Source: Mesostigma viride (lineage: Eukaryota > Streptophyta > Mesostigmatophyceae > Mesostigmatales > Mesostigmataceae). From it: a stretch of 64,000 bases of DNA. The stretch covers positions 1-64,000 of the forward strand of contig RPFO01000880.1 of assembly GCA_009746045.1 (NCBI GenBank), read 5' to 3'. Numbering within the stretch: the stretch's first letter is position 1; each line of letters opens with the position of its first letter. Below the pieces are notes generated by a model that was given only the letters and a program-made list of their open reading frames with translations, did no database searches and was not told where the DNA came from. The translations under genes were made by a program, and so were the position numbers. This document shows, piece by piece, positions 9,080 to 20,356 of this stretch.

Positions 9080-10891
9080 ACCCGGCGGTCGCTATTCAGG
9101 CCTACTTGGATGATATCTACCTTCTGGGCCCTGTGCCGGACACCACCGCGGCTCTGCTGGCACTGCAGACCGCGGTGGCCGACATCAACCTCCAGTTGAC
9201 CCTGGCCAAGTGCGCGGTGTACTCGCCCCAAGGTGATTGCTCCGGCTTTCCGCCCCAGCTCTTGGGCCGGGACGAGCGCCTCCATGGGTTGGATGTCCTC
9301 GGCGTTCCGGTTGGCGACCCCGCGTTTGTCATCGATGCTCTGCGGGCCGCCCTCGAGGCACGCACTGAGGTACTGCCCTTGATTGCGCGCCTTCATGATT
9401 CGCAGACCAAGGGTCTGCTTCTGTGGTTTTGCGCTCACCCTCGCGTCGTTCACTGGCTCCGGGGCGCTCTTCCGGCTCAGGTCCGGCTGGCCGCCGAGGG
9501 CCACGACGAACGCATCCAGTCGGCCTTGGCGCAGCTGGTCCCGGGCCCCGACCTCCCGCCACATGCTATTCGCATTGCCTCCCTGCCTGCACGGATGGGT
9601 GGCTGCGGTCTGACTCGTGCCGCCCGGCTGGCCCCAGCAGCATTTTTGGGCTCCGTCGCTCAGTCGTGGGCGGAAAGCTGCCGGCTCCTGCCCCTTTTGG
9701 CAACAGCAGCGCCTGACCTCCTGGACCCCAGCAGCCCTTTGCCCTTCGTCACCGCCATCCAGGAGGCCTATGCTGAGATCCAGCAGGCCTGTTCTCCCGT
9801 CCGTGCCGCTCAGGCGGTACAGCGCCACCTCCCTCGCGGCACTCCCTCGGTCGCCTCCGTTCAATCTCCCGCCGCATTCCCTGCTCGCGTCATCGATAAA
9901 CACCAGAAAACCTACGCGGGTATTCTGCACACGGCTGATTGGATTGCTCTTTTCGCGGACCTCAACGCCCAGGGACGTGCGTGGCTGTTCTCGCTTTCCT
10001 TGCGGAGTGTGGGCTCGGCGTACCTTCGTGCTCTTCCCATGGCCCCCCCATTCGCCTTGGCTCCCAGCCACTACTCGGTGGCGCTCCGGCACCAGCTATT
10101 TGCCCCGCAGCCTCTTGTTCCGGCCGGGCGGCCTTGTGGTAGCTGTGGGCAGCCGCTGGATCCCACGGGGACTCACTACCTTGCCTGCATGGGGGGCCAA
10201 CAGAATCAGAATTGGTATTTGTATTTGCACACTGTCCTCCTGACGGTGGTGCTCGCCATGATCCGGTCGGTTTTCCCCCACGCGAACATCCGGTCCGAGG
10301 ATGCGGATGGCGCTGCCTTCTATTCCCCCAACCACCGGCCTGACATCGTGGTGCTGGACTTTGAGGGGGGTGGCCGGCATCTGCTTATTGACGTTTCGGT
10401 GGCGCGGCCCTTGGCTCTTAGCCACGTGGCTGGGGCCTCCCTCACGGCAGGTTACACGGCGGACCGGGCGGAGCGGGCCAAGCTCCTGGCCTACGGCGAC
10501 GTCGGGCACCATCGTGTGGTGCCCTTTGTCCTGGAGGAGTTTGGGGCCATGGGGCCCCTGACCTCCGCCTTCTTCAAGGAGTGTTGCCGGCTCCGGGAGG
10601 ACCGGCTGGACCTGGAGGGCCAGCGGGCCCCATGGTCGGCGCGGACCTGGACGTCATATTGGCGTCAGCGCTTGTCGGTGGCGCTGACTCGGGCCATGGC
10701 TGACATCATGCTCCGCCGTACGCGGGCTGATTTTGCGGTGCAGTAGTAGGGCTATTAGGTTCCTCCCGTTAGGCGTTTCCATTGGTCTTATCGTAGTATA
10801 GAGCTTTGACATGGCTCTGTATATAGGTTTATAGCTGGGCGTTTGCTTTGGTTTGAGTGATTTCACTCTGCTGTAAGTAATTATATTTTTA
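9080..10891 (+). mobile_element. RLE non-LTR retrotransposon family B, 5'-truncated copy with target duplication
   Basis: The copy starts inside the RT domain, just before its YLDD box, and ends after a 145-bp 3' UTR finishing AGTAATTATATTTTTA. Both sides carry ATATATATTCC (9069-9079 and 10892-10902), an 11-bp target-site duplication. It sits immediately downstream of the stop codon of the ORF1-only element on the opposite strand. The coding part is undamaged, suggesting a recent insertion. Confidence 0.8.
9082..10746 (+). CDS. Family B reverse transcriptase/restriction-like endonuclease, C-terminal 550 codons
   Basis: The frame enters with the RT motif C block AIQAYLDDIYLLGP, followed by the thumb and linker (CSGFPPQLL, GLLLWFCAHPRVVHWLRG) and a C-terminal endonuclease. 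That part has a CCHC-type knuckle (CGSCGQPLDPTGTHYLACM) and the PD-(D/E)XK-like core NHRPDIVVLDF ... HLLIDVSVARPL. This order (RT, CCHC, RPD endonuclease) defines early-branching, RLE-type non-LTR elements such as R2, NeSL and CRE. The N-terminal zinc fingers and RT palm are missing. It ends at TAG 10744-10746. Closest relative in the window: the minus-strand copy at 50880-54463. Confidence 0.85.
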   Translation, partial: PAVAIQAYLDDIYLLGPVPDTTAALLALQTAVADINLQLTLAKCAVYSPQGDCSGFPPQLLGRDERLHGLDVLGVPVGDPAFVIDALRAALEARTEVLPLIARLHDSQTKGLLLWFCAHPRVVHWLRGALPAQVRLAAEGHDERIQSALAQLVPGPDLPPHAIRIASLPARMGGCGLTRAARLAPAAFLGSVAQSWAESCRLLPLLATAAPDLLDPSSPLPFVTAIQEAYAEIQQACSPVRAAQAVQRHLPRGTPSVASVQSPAAFPARVIDKHQKTYAGILHTADWIALFADLNAQGRAWLFSLSLRSVGSAYLRALPMAPPFALAPSHYSVALRHQLFAPQPLVPAGRPCGSCGQPLDPTGTHYLACMGGQQNQNWYLYLHTVLLTVVLAMIRSVFPHANIRSEDADGAAFYSPNHRPDIVVLDFEGGGRHLLIDVSVARPLALSHVAGASLTAGYTADRAERAKLLAYGDVGHHRVVPFVLEEFGAMGPLTSAFFKECCRLREDRLDLEGQRAPWSARTWTSYWRQRLSVALTRAMADIMLRRTRADFAVQ

Positions 10892-10902
10892 ATATATATT
10901 CC

Positions 10903-11690
10903 TAGTCTGAGGTGGCAGGAGGGGGCTGCCAGGGCTTGTGGTCAACGTGGATGACCGCCCCCCTCCAGTATACCGGCTTCCCCCTTGCGCTCTGCCGGAG
11001 CTGAAGGTAGGTCGGCCATAGCTCGCGTCGCCGTTGTTGCTGGGCCAGGGTCAAGTCGTCGTCCAGCGTGAAGCGAGTCTCCGAGAGCTTCTTGCGGCAT
11101 TTAAGGAACGCCAGCTTGTCCGCCATGTACTTAAAGGTGAGGAGCACGGGTGCCGGGCCAGCCTTCCCCGCGCGCGGGGGAGGCGGACAGCCGACATGTC
11201 CAGCTCACCAGTGAGTAACATGGGGGCAAGAATGGCGCGCTTAAATGCCTCAAGAAGGCTCGTGGAGGTCTCACCTGCCTGCTGGTCGAAGTGCTTGACG
11301 ATGACATTGTGGCTGCGCCGCGCGATGTCGGCTTCCTCGCGAAGGTCGAGGGCTTGTTGCTTGAGTTGTGCCGAGATGGTGGAGGTGGTGGAGGTGGTGT
11401 GCTGCTTAAGCAAGTCCGCCCAGGTGGAGGGAGCATCGCCGGCCGGGCCAGCAGGCGCCGGCTGGGCGGCGATGTCCTTCACCGCCTGGGCGGTGAGGCC
11501 GGCGGTGTCATGCAAGCTCTCAAGGGCGTTGGCGGTGGCTTGAAGGCGGTGGTCGAGGTCGAGGAGCTGGGCTTTGATGTCGGCAGTGGAGGCGGAAATG
11601 GCAGTGGAGGTGGAGGCGGCGGCGGTGGAAATGTGAGGAAGTTCAGCAGTCAGCGTGCCGCCGATTGCTGCTATATCTTCCCCCTACGGA
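10903..11690 (-). pseudogene. LINE ORF1-like protein: coiled coil plus LDDDL nucleic-acid-binding C-terminus
   Basis: Reading down from 11690: an Ala/Ser/Thr-rich N-terminus, heptad-like ADIKAQLLDLDHRLQATANA, then TWADLLKQHTTSTTS and LREEADIARRSHNVIVKHF. After a frame change near the GC palindrome (about 11170) comes MADKLAFLKCRKKL, FTLDDDLTLAQQQRRRELWP and the end VYWRGAVIHVDHKPWQ with a TAG stop. Coiled coil followed by a basic 'DDL-T-QQ-R-ELWP' domain matches the general plan of L1/plant-type LINE ORF1 RNA-binding proteins. Related copies lie at 7858-8230, 12540-12640 and 42000-43340. Confidence 0.55.
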
Positions 11691-11699
11691 GTTATGTTC

Positions 11700-12060
11700 C
11701 TAATTAATTAATTAATTAATTAATTAACGGAGTTCTGTTCAGGTAATTATATAATTAATGAAGTGCGTGAGACAACTATGCCTGGACGCATGGCAATCCA
11801 ACGCCGTGGAAGGACTAGGGTAGTTGTCTGAGAGGAAAGACGCAAAGGCCGCGGGAGCCGCGTGGCTATCTCTATAGGTAGACCGGCATGGAGGGACACA
11901 GAGGGTAACAAGAAAGGTTGATAGGGAAAACATACATACACACACACACACCACCACGACCAACACAAACAACCAAAACTAAGAAGGAAAAGAGGGAACG
12001 CATACTTGCCTAATAAGCTATCCCATGATTGTCGATTGCCCCCATCTAGACAACTAGCTT
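11700..12060. other. Non-coding spacer with (TTAA)n and (CA)n tracts
   Basis: It opens with a (TTAA)n tail (about 11700-11727) next to CTACGGAGTTATG, a 3'-end hairpin remnant. A (CA)n run lies around 11930-11952. The rest has no recognisable gene or domain. Confidence 0.5.
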
Positions 12061-12260
12061 GAATGCTCTATCGTGGGGGAGCCCGGGGTGGGCTTCATCA
12101 GGCTCTTGTTGACATAAAGGTCCCCGCCCCGCCACTGAGTACACTTGGGGCTTCTCGGGGTTGGTCTTGTGGCGGAGGTAGTCGGGCCACTGGTGGCGGC
12201 GTTGCTGCTGCTGGGCTGGCGTCAGGTCGTCGTCAAGCGACCAATGGGGGTGTGCACCAG
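12060..12260 (-). pseudogene. ORF1-like fragment, divergent variant
   Basis: The minus strand encodes LDDDLTPAQQQQRRHQWPDY, clearly homologous to the LDDDLTLAQQQRRRELWP block of the other ORF1-like copies but diverged in sequence. It therefore represents a second ORF1 family. No start or stop is preserved. Confidence 0.5.
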
Positions 12261-12404
12261 CATCTTGTGGCGTCCTTCTACCGTGTGTTCCAGTCTATGA
12301 AAAAATTGCTAGTAGTGGCTAGTCTGTGAAAAAATGGCTAGTAGTAAGTGAGACAACTAGTTAGTTGACAGGTAGTTAATTCATTTAATAAAAATTAATT
12401 AATA

Positions 12405-12535
12405 GACACGTGACTGCGTCACGTGAGCATAAGTCCTCAGTGGGAGGGTAACATGGGATGGCATGAATTAAATTATAACATGCCTCCGTGGGGAGGTCAT
12501 GTAGCACATATTCCATGATGGATGGGGTGGAGTCC
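12405..12535 (-). repeat. LINE 3'-end fragments
   Basis: 12405-12465 repeats 6720-6800 (both contain CACGTGACTGCGTCACGTGA, a 20-bp near-palindrome). 12470-12535 is a minus-orientation LINE family C 3' end: CATGCCTCCGTGGGGAGGTCATGTAGCAC, here in two parts, preceded by the TAATTTAA-type tail. Confidence 0.5.
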
Positions 12536-13075
12536 GGTGTACTGGAAGGGGGCGGCCATCTACGTCGGCCACAAGCCCTGGCAGGCGACCCCCGCGGCCC
12601 CAGCGACTCCAGACGCCCCAGCTTAGGGGAATACAGCAGTAGTAGTGTAGAATAGATAGACCGTGGCCATGTACATGTACGCCTCCTACAGGCCCTATTC
12701 CAGCTAAGCCACGGGCTTTATGTAATCATGTACATGTGTGCCTATGATGAGCCACACTCCAGACGATGCCTAGTTTTATTTAGTAATGCTGTGCCCATGC
12801 AGAGAGCTGCTCTCTGCTGAGATGCCACGCTCTAGTTTTTGTATAGCCATGATGATCTTCCCCCTCACAGGCATGCTCCCCCCTTACCCGGGCATAGCGT
12901 GATAGACCATGAGGGTGCGGGTGCCCTGGTGCACCTAGAGCAGGGGTAGCTTACATTCCCACCCTTGCATGAAGTAGCCTAGGTAGAATGTATTAAAAGC
13001 CATATGCCCCTTCTCAGGGCTATGTGCTACATCTACTCCCAACGGAGTGATGTTGATAATTAATTAATTAATTAA
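12536..13075 (+). mobile_element. ORF1-only element 3' portion with (TTAA)n tail
   Basis: It begins in the last codons of the ORF1-like frame (VYWKGAAIYVGHKPWQATPA, stop TAG). It carries the same roughly 400-bp 3' UTR as 8240-8637 and ends in ACTCCCAACGGAGT and (TTAA)n at about 13056-13075. Extreme 5' truncation is consistent with target-primed reverse transcription. Confidence 0.65.
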
Positions 13076-14815
13076 TGGGGTGGAGGAAGCCGCGTGATCG
13101 AACTATACTATTAAACTCTAAGCTATCTAGAAAATCCTAACTACACTACTCATCAAAACGCCTCCTCCGCTTGGGGGGAGGTGGCTTGCCCACAGGGTCG
13201 GGCGTGTGCGCCTTGACAATCTTCTTCCACCGCGTCTTGTCCTGCATGACAGTCCAAAGATCGACGGGAGAGAGAGTGGATGCGGTGCTCAAACTGGGCT
13301 GGGACCACTAGGTCGTCCAGCAACATCTGAACGTAGTTCGTGACAGGTTTCCCTACCCGTTTGGGAATGTCCGCGGGGCCAGGCCAGGTCAGAATGTGCC
13401 GCCCTGGCTGGCCAAGCCGCTGGGGGCCGGCCAGACCGAGGGTGGTGTCGACCTGGCTGGTGCGGGCAAGGTGTCCTACAAATGCTATCCTACGCTGCCT
13501 AATCTCGTCCGAAACACGAGGCATGCCCATGATACAAAGATTCTGATGACGGACGCTCGGAAAAACCTACGTAAAGGACCTGTCGGAGCATCCTGTAAAC
13601 CGTGCCGTCTAGCCTAGCTGCCAGTTTGGGTGCCGGGAGGGTCCACGCCTCGGCGCCATACGTGAGCACCGTGAGGACGAGGACCTTAAAGAGCATGCGC
13701 TTGCGGTGCCCGCCCAGGCCCTTCGAGCGCTGGCCAGTAGGGTGTGAGCGAACGGAGCTTGGCCCAGGCAAGGCCGATGCGGGTGTCCACATCGTCGGCG
13801 GTGTCAGGAAGCCAGCTCCCCAACAGCTTGAAGCGGTCGCGGAACGGGACCTCCGTCCCGTCGAGCAGGCGCGGCAGCGGTGGTTTACTGGATGCCCCAA
13901 TCACCATCGCCTCGGTTTTGACACTAATCTCCAACCCCACCGCCCGCGCCTCCAGGCCCAGGCAGTCCAGCCAGGTCTGAATGTGCTCGGGGCTCTCGAT
14001 GAGGGTGGTATCATCCGCATAAATCAGGTCGGCAAGGCGGTAACCAGGTCTAACCCCGCCGTGCTCTTTCACGTTAAGGATGTCCAAGCCTGGCTCGAAC
14101 CCCTTAAGAGCAGTAAAGCGCGCACGTGCCCGGCGCATGACGTGATCCACGACAATAATGAACAGGTATGGGGACAGGACACAACCTTGCCACACCCCGT
14201 GGTGAAGGGGGAATGGTGGGGTGGTGCCTTCCGCAGTCCGCACTTCTGCCTGTGAGCCCTCATACAGTCGGCGAATGGCAGCAATAAACGCAGGTGGCAC
14301 CCGATCCAGAGCTAGGATGGCCCAAAGAGCCTCCCAGAGAACCGTGTCAAAGGCTTTGATATAGTCAACAAAAATGAAGACCAGCGGCAAACTGTCAGGG
14401 GGAAGGCGACGCACCTCCTCCATCAATCGGCGCGCGACAAACACAGCCATGACAGTGTTACGACCACGACGGAAACCCATCTGAGACTCACCCAGGTGTG
14501 GGTCCAGCGCGGCGCGGAGCCTGTGCAGCATCATGCGCATGAAGACCTTCAGCGCGGCGCTCTGGAGGCAGACACCCCGATAGTTACCGGGGTCAGCAGC
14601 AGAGCCCTTCTTGTACAGCATGACGCGGATGGCCGTCTGCCACTCAGCAGGCGGAGGCTCGTCAGAGAGCAGGACACGGTTGCAGAACGCCAGCAGAAGA
14701 TCCTTAACCGCCAGATCAGGGGTCTTCAGCAGCTCAGCAGAAAGGTGGTCGGCACCGACCGCCGCATCGTACCGCAGGCGAGCAAGGGCGATGGCATGGA
14801 TGGTGTAAGCTATCT
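13076..14815 (-). pseudogene. LINE family C ORF2: reverse transcriptase and C-terminus, frame-disrupted
   Basis: The minus strand carries the RT of an APE-type LINE: NYRGVCLQSAALKVF (motif 1), FVDYIKAFDTVLWEAL (motif A), WQGCVLSPYLFIIVVD (motif B) and LIYADDTTLI (motif C; YADD encoded at 14010-14021). It continues through WLDCLGLEARAVGLEIS and YGAEAWTLP to RRIAFVGHLARTSQVD, then a Pro-rich end finishing near 13153. The coding is spread over at least three frames (breaks near 13700 and 13510), so the copy is dead. Downstream, the 3' UTR is cut by the (TTAA)n tail of the neighbouring ORF1-only element. The 5' end lies in the fingers just above the RT core. Confidence 0.8.
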
Positions 14816-15180
14816 AGGTCGTAGTTACAGGGGTGTGGGCACCGCGGCCCGAATCGCTATGAATGCCATACGCGGTCCCACGCGGAGCCCCCACAGACTT
14901 GGGGGTGGTGTCCTTCATCACTACTTGCCATCTATCCTTGCATACCATCTGCCTCCATATTACAGAAAAACCAGGAGGCTGCCCGGGCGTGAGCCCGTCG
15001 CGTCTAGTGTAGCACATGTCCATGCCGAGTCTATCACGAAAAGTCCACGGGTGGCGGCCCTGCCGCGCGCGGCCTGGGGCACGCCAGGTGAGGACATATC
15101 GCCCAGGCTGGGCGGGTTTGGTGCCAGCTAGTCTATCTGATGCGTCTACCTGATCTGTGCGGGACAGGTAGTTGCTAGGT
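14816..15180 (-). pseudogene. C-terminal fragment of a divergent LINE ORF2
   Basis: The minus strand reads PGRYVLTWRAPG ... WTFRDRLGMDMCYTRRDG ... VIWRQMVCKDRWQVVMKD. This corresponds to the 'PGRHILTWPGP ... WTAMQDKTRWKKI' tail of family C and D ORF2 but is clearly diverged. It abuts family C at about 14815. Confidence 0.5.
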
Positions 15181-15849
15181 AGTTATTTGTCTCAATTTAT
15201 ATTCTCATGCAAAGTGACCTCATCTATGTGATTTTTGGTTCGTTCACTGACATGTGGGACGAATCGGAGAAAAAAGATAGTTTACACAAGACTTGCAACA
15301 AACAAAATTTTGTTTACAGAAGGAAAATGATAATGAGACAAATGTGTATAACCAATCCCACATCATGTGAAAATAGGTGTTTCACAAAATCTAAAGCCTG
15401 CACATGATATCAAAGAGACATGATACTACTATGCTGCTTGCCAAAATTCGAACGTACCTGGACATAGGCTCTTCACTAAAAGTTCCAAAATTATTGATAC
15501 AAACTAATGAGGAAAATTGCAGATTAGGACAACAGCCCAGGTGTCACAAAGGGCCGCCTAACCCAGGGTACCAGATTTTAGACCAGCTGCTGAGTCAGCG
15601 ACCTCGGTACGCTAAAACTCTAACAAAAACCAAGGAATCTATCACACAAAAATGTCTTAGGAGCTACAGCCGCAGGAATACGGCGAGACAAAATTGAAGA
15701 CCACACAAGGACGAATGCGGACATTCAAACAAAATCGCTGTGGGTGGCCGATAACGGGCTTGAACCAGCCGCGCATCCTCAGCCCCTCCCACTCCTCTTG
15801 TTCCCTTTGTGCTCCCTCCCTTGCGTGCACTCCACGCCCTGTGGCCGCC
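15181..15849. other. Intergenic, 3' flank of the hybrid-cluster protein gene
   Basis: AT-rich DNA with no ORF or repeat that I recognise. It probably contains the 3' UTR of the gene ending at 15850 on the minus strand. Confidence 0.4.
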
Positions 15850-18768
15850 TCACTTGCCCGCAAGGATGGCCTTGAGGTCCGTCTGCGCGTCAAACGAGTT
15901 GGTCGGCTTGAGGTCAAACTTCTGGTTAAGCAGCGTGAGCGCCTCTGGTGTGAGGAACGCGGGCAGCCGCGGTCCAATGCGCACACCCTTGATGCCCAGG
16001 TGCAGCAGCGAGAGCAGCACCGCAACGGCCTTCTGCTCAAACCAGGACACGATGAGCGTCAAGGGCAGGCTGTTCACGTCCGTGTTGAGCGCCTTGGCGA
16101 GCGCCTGCGCGACCACGACAGCCGAGTACGAGTCGTTGCACTGGCCCATGTCCAGCAGGCGGGGCAGGCCGCTCTTCTGGAGCGTGCCCAGCTCCAGCTG
16201 GTTCACACGGAACTTGCCGCAGCCCATGGTCAGGATGATCGAGTCCTGAGACGCCATGAAAAGGGTAAACAAAAGAGAGAACAGCAGAGCATGGATGCGT
16301 CAAGAAGAACGACGCTGGTCGCAACTCAGCATGCGTGCCAACAAGTGTGATTCGTGTGAAGCAGGGCCCGTGACAAATAAACGCAGTCTCTGAAAAACAA
16401 TAGAAAACAGCCCGCCCCACAGGCTCACTCCCATCCAACCATCTAAGAATGGGCGTTAACCAGCGCCGCCTGTGCTCACTTTGGGCAGGCCCTCAGCGAC
16501 CTCGGTGAAGTAAGAGCGGTCCATCTCGCTGCCGTCGCAGCCGCCGATCAGGTAAATGTGCTTGAGGTCGCCGCTCTGGATCGCGCCCATGACCTTGTCG
16601 ACGATGGACAGCACAAAGCGGTGGCCAAACCCGGTGGTGACTGGCTTGGGGCTCTCCTCAGTGGACCGGAACCCCGGCTCGCGCTTGGCGCACTCGATCA
16701 GCTCCGAAAAGTCGGTCACGGGCCGCCCATTCGCTTTGCCGTCGGGGATGTGCGGCGCGTTGGACACCCCCACCTCGCCCGTCGTGAAGATGCGCTTGCG
16801 GTAGAAGGACGACGGCTCCATGATGCAGTTGGTGGTCATGAGGATCGCGCCGGGAAACTTGACAAAGTCGGTCTGCTGGCGCATCCATGCGCCACCGAAA
16901 TGCCCCACCAGGTGCTTGTGCTTGCGGAGCTCTGGGTACCCGTGCGCGGGCAGCATCTCCCCATGCGTGTACACGTTGATCCCGGTGCCCTCCGTCTGCT
17001 CGAGCAGAGTCTTGAGGTCCCACAGGTCGTGCCCGCTGACCAGGATGCATTTGCCGGCCACCGGGGTGGTCCGCACCTCTGCAGGGTAGGGCGTGCCCAG
17101 CACCTTGTCGTGTGCGGTGTCGAGCAGCGCGAGCGTCTTGACGTTGTTCTCGCCGCAGCGGAAGGCAAAGTCGAGGGCCTTGCCCAGGTCCTTGCTGTCC
17201 TCACTGCACAGGAACGCGAGCGCCTCCTGCATGAACGCGACCACCGACGCGTCGTGCTGGCCCAGGCGCACTGCGTGGTGGTAGTAGGCCATCATGCCCT
17301 TGAGCCCGTACGTGAGCAGCTCGTGGATGCCCACCAGCGTGTCGTTGTTGATCACCTCGCGGCGGTGCATCACGCCTGCGTATGGCGACCGGGGGGCCGG
17401 GCACACAAGCAGTGCAGGTGTCACCAAAATCCACCTAGGCGCGAAGTGATGATTTGCCTACGTGGCTTTGCGGCAAAGGATGAATGGATGAAGCTTGAGG
17501 GCGAAAAGATGGATGGCAGGCTAAAGGGCATTGTGATGACAGCTTTTTCCTGCTTTAGTACGTTTGTTAGGCTTTTATGAAGACAGCTGTGTCACCATTT
17601 AGCATGTTGCTGCTTTGCATCTTAGAAAAACACGCAGCCACGGTTGAGCCCAGGAGCTAAGAAAAAAAGTTGCAGCAGCCTGGCACTTACTTGCGAGCTT
17701 GGCCAGCGCGACCATCTTGGAGACATCCGTGACACCCGGGCCCATTGCCTCGGCGATGGAGAACTCGGCAGGTGGTGGCAGCCGGTCAAACCAGGGCAGC
17801 TTGGGGGCATCCGGCCCCTTGTTGTCGCCCTTGGCCTGCACCTGCTTGATTATCTGGTTGCGCAGCGCCTCGACGGCGCTCAAATACTCCATGAAGCGCT
17901 GCGAGTCAAAGTTGACGTTGGTCTGCGAGCAAAAACCATGGCAATTAACCCAAAGAGAAAACAGCCAGACGAAAATCTTGTCAAGGGTAAAGGGAAAAAA
18001 TATATATATTTTTGGAAAAATAAGAATATTAAGAATTTCTCTTAAAAGGATTCATAGAGTATTTAAATAGCATATCGCTATGCAGCCAGATGGAGACGTC
18101 GAAACGCTTACCAGGGTGGCAAACATGGCGCCGTGAACAAAGTTGTTCACGGCATCGTTTTCGATGCCGTGCTTCGTGCGGGCATAATGAGCCCAAGATC
18201 CCAGTCCCTTCACTGCGTAGATCAGCAGATCTTGAAGGGCAGCGGTCTCAGGCGTCTTCCCGCACTGGCCAATCTTCACGCAGCCCTTCTGTCCAAGGGC
18301 CTGCTCGCACTGCGCGCCACGAACATGCGGGCAAGCGGCACACCATCGGAAAGGAAGGGGAGGATGCCTAGATTACTATCAGTGATTGATTAAGTTCAAA
18401 AAGCTTTCGTAACGCCAGCCATAGTTTAGAGAAAAGAAAAGATTCCATGCTCACTGGGATAAGGTTAGGAAAGTACGACTGGCGCATGCTGCCAGTAATA
18501 AACGCCGCACCTGATAACAAAACATTTTCGGGTCTAGCTCCGTTCCGACGACGGTGGAGGGATCGATGATCCCACCAGCAGCCGCTGCCGACGATCGGAA
18601 AGAACGCAACCAGTTCGTCGTGGGGTGGCAAACCTCGGACTTATGGATGCCATTCTGCAAAAGTGCGAGCACGGCCGGGGATGTTCGGATGGCATTAGCC
18701 AACGGCGTCGACGCAGTGCCCAAGCGAGCCGAGCTGCGTAAGAGACGCAGCGCTCCTCTCGTCGCCAT
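15850..18768 (-). CDS. HCP: Hybrid-cluster protein (hydroxylamine/NO reductase family), five exons, organelle-targeted
   Basis: Exons (minus): 18768-18511, 18309-18112, 17922-17691, 17375-16480, 16245-15850. All introns are GT-AG and the frame is open throughout, about 659 residues. The start is ATG 18768. Residues 1-80 are Arg/Ser/Ala-rich and lack acidic residues early on (MATRGALRLLRSSARLG), a mitochondrial or plastid-type presequence. The Cys motif MFCYQ | CEQALGQKGC-VKIGQC (C-x2-C-x8-C-x5-C) is split by intron 1 and matches class I Hcp, which binds a [4Fe-4S] cluster. Other family blocks are ILVSGHDLWDL, HGEMLPAHGYP, LMTTNCI, LIGGCDGSE, MGCGKFRVNQLELG, GQCNDSYS and SWFEQKA. Hcp proteins reduce hydroxylamine and nitric oxide and, in E. 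coli, act in S-nitrosylation. Eukaryotic copies occur in anaerobic protists and green algae. Divergently arranged with the gene at 20357. Product call is firm, localisation is inference. Confidence 0.93.
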
Positions 18769-20356
18769 GGCGTCGCAGGTTGCCGCCGGGAACAGAAGGT
18801 AACAGTGGAAACGTGTCGGCTTGTGTGCAGTTCCCGGCGACGAACTTTGCTTAGTGTCGACGACGAGCTCGGCGACTTCGTGCCACGGAAGAAATGCGTT
18901 CGGAATAATTAATTGTGCGTTCTCCTGGCGGGCCGATCAAGTTTTGCCGTCCGAGTCAGCACTCAGCAGGGTAGGATGTTTGACAAGCAGCACATTCAGC
19001 ACGTTTTTTGTACTTGTCAGCAGACTTTTGTTGAGCGGGCGCCACGTTTCATGGCAGCGAGCGGACGAATCTCGGATCGACCCTGGCTCTGCTGAGAGCT
19101 CTCGGAACTCGAACATGCTGAGATATTTCCTGCGTTCAGAACCTGAAATCCCATGGGAATCCACCCATAGCTGCTAAACACGTGGAAGGCGCGCCGAATT
19201 CGCGCTGGTTAGGCTTTGTTTTCCGCCTGGGAACGAGCCATCGTGCGTGCGTCAGCGGATTAGTCATGACGCACGTTGTTGTTGTTGTGATCACGTTGTG
19301 TTCACACGCCGCACATCAGCCAGAAGAGATTCATGACGTATGGTTCCAAGATTCCTTCATACCTATCCCGACAAGTTGACTTGGACCAGCTTTCACAAAT
19401 TTCTTAGAACAGGGGCCCCATAGAACAGCTTTCGTGATGTCACAACCTTCGTCGGCAACTGGGCGGGAAAAATCAAAATTGTCTTGCCGGCAAGTCAAGT
19501 CCGTCAGTTCACTCAGTTGGATTGATGCTGGATCCCAGTCATCCCGTGCCCACCATTGCCACCGCCGCGCCAACGCAGAGATTCTATACGGGGGTTTCCG
19601 GTCTTCCGGAGACCCCCGTATACCTACAGAACGTAACCTGTAGAAGTCCAGCACGTGACTGCAGCACACTGCACACAACTGCACTGTCTGCACTTGTGTC
19701 ACTGGACCCGAGCGGGACCAGCGCTTTGTGGTCACGAGGGCCGCATACCAAAAAACAAACGAATTTTTTTTCGGGGAAATGGGTAAGCTTAAAGCAAACT
19801 AGATGAAAGAACATATCTTACACAGAAGTGCTATTGATACACAAAATACTGCAAACTTGCCAAGCTGTTTGAGCAGAAGTGGTATATTGATTTGCTGATC
19901 GGCATTTCAATGTCCTTTCCTTTTTGTTATTCCAATATGGGCGCCATCATGTATAAAGCTGTTTGCAATACTACGGCTGATGAATCGAAGGGCAGGACTC
20001 TGTCCATAATGTGACAAAGTGTCGTTGGCCTAGGTTTGCCAGTAGCCTATATCTTGAGTTGATACTGTTTTATAGTGCACGTTCTGCATTAACAGCGATT
20101 GCCAAGTACGCCAACGTCTGCAACTCTGAAGAGGGTTTGCCTTGAGAAGCCGTAGGGTTTGCCGGCCGCAGGTCGCATACATCATCATTTAATTATGCAA
20201 ACAGTATCTGATAGCCAGAGCGAGCTCGTGGCCCAGGACATTGAAGGCGGCACCCACGGATCAACACGTCCTTTTCATACGCATTAATGTCCGGACATTT
20301 GCTGACTTTGTGGGTACTTTCGATCGTTTCATCACGTGGGTGCCTTCCTGGAACTG
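18769..20356. promoter_or_regulatory. Divergent intergenic region between HCP and the glycosyltransferase-like gene
   Basis: The 1.6-kb spacer must hold both promoters. A (TTG)n stretch occurs near 19270, and GGGGGTTTCCGGTCTTCCGG is followed by AGACCCCCGTA (19590-19620), an imperfect palindrome. No TATA box can be assigned with confidence and no repeat family seen elsewhere is present. Confidence 0.35.

Larger units (their letters stand above)
8665..11690 (-). mobile_element. ORF1-only element, nearly complete, split by an RLE family B insertion
   Basis: On the minus strand, 11690-10903 encodes most of an ORF1-like protein and its stop codon, and 9079-8665 is its 3' UTR, ending in ACTCCGTTGGGAGT (hairpin) and (TTAA)n. 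The two parts are separated by a family B retrotransposon at 9080-10891 flanked by ATATATATTCC. Removing it gives an uninterrupted ORF1, stop, 3' UTR and tail of about 1.2 kb with no ORF2. This is the best evidence in the window that the ORF1-only arrangement is a real element and not a set of random fragments. Confidence 0.65.

Noticed and set aside
13076-15180. Single continuous LINE
   Set aside because: The part above 14815 is a C-terminal segment of a different, diverged LINE, so the order is wrong for one element.
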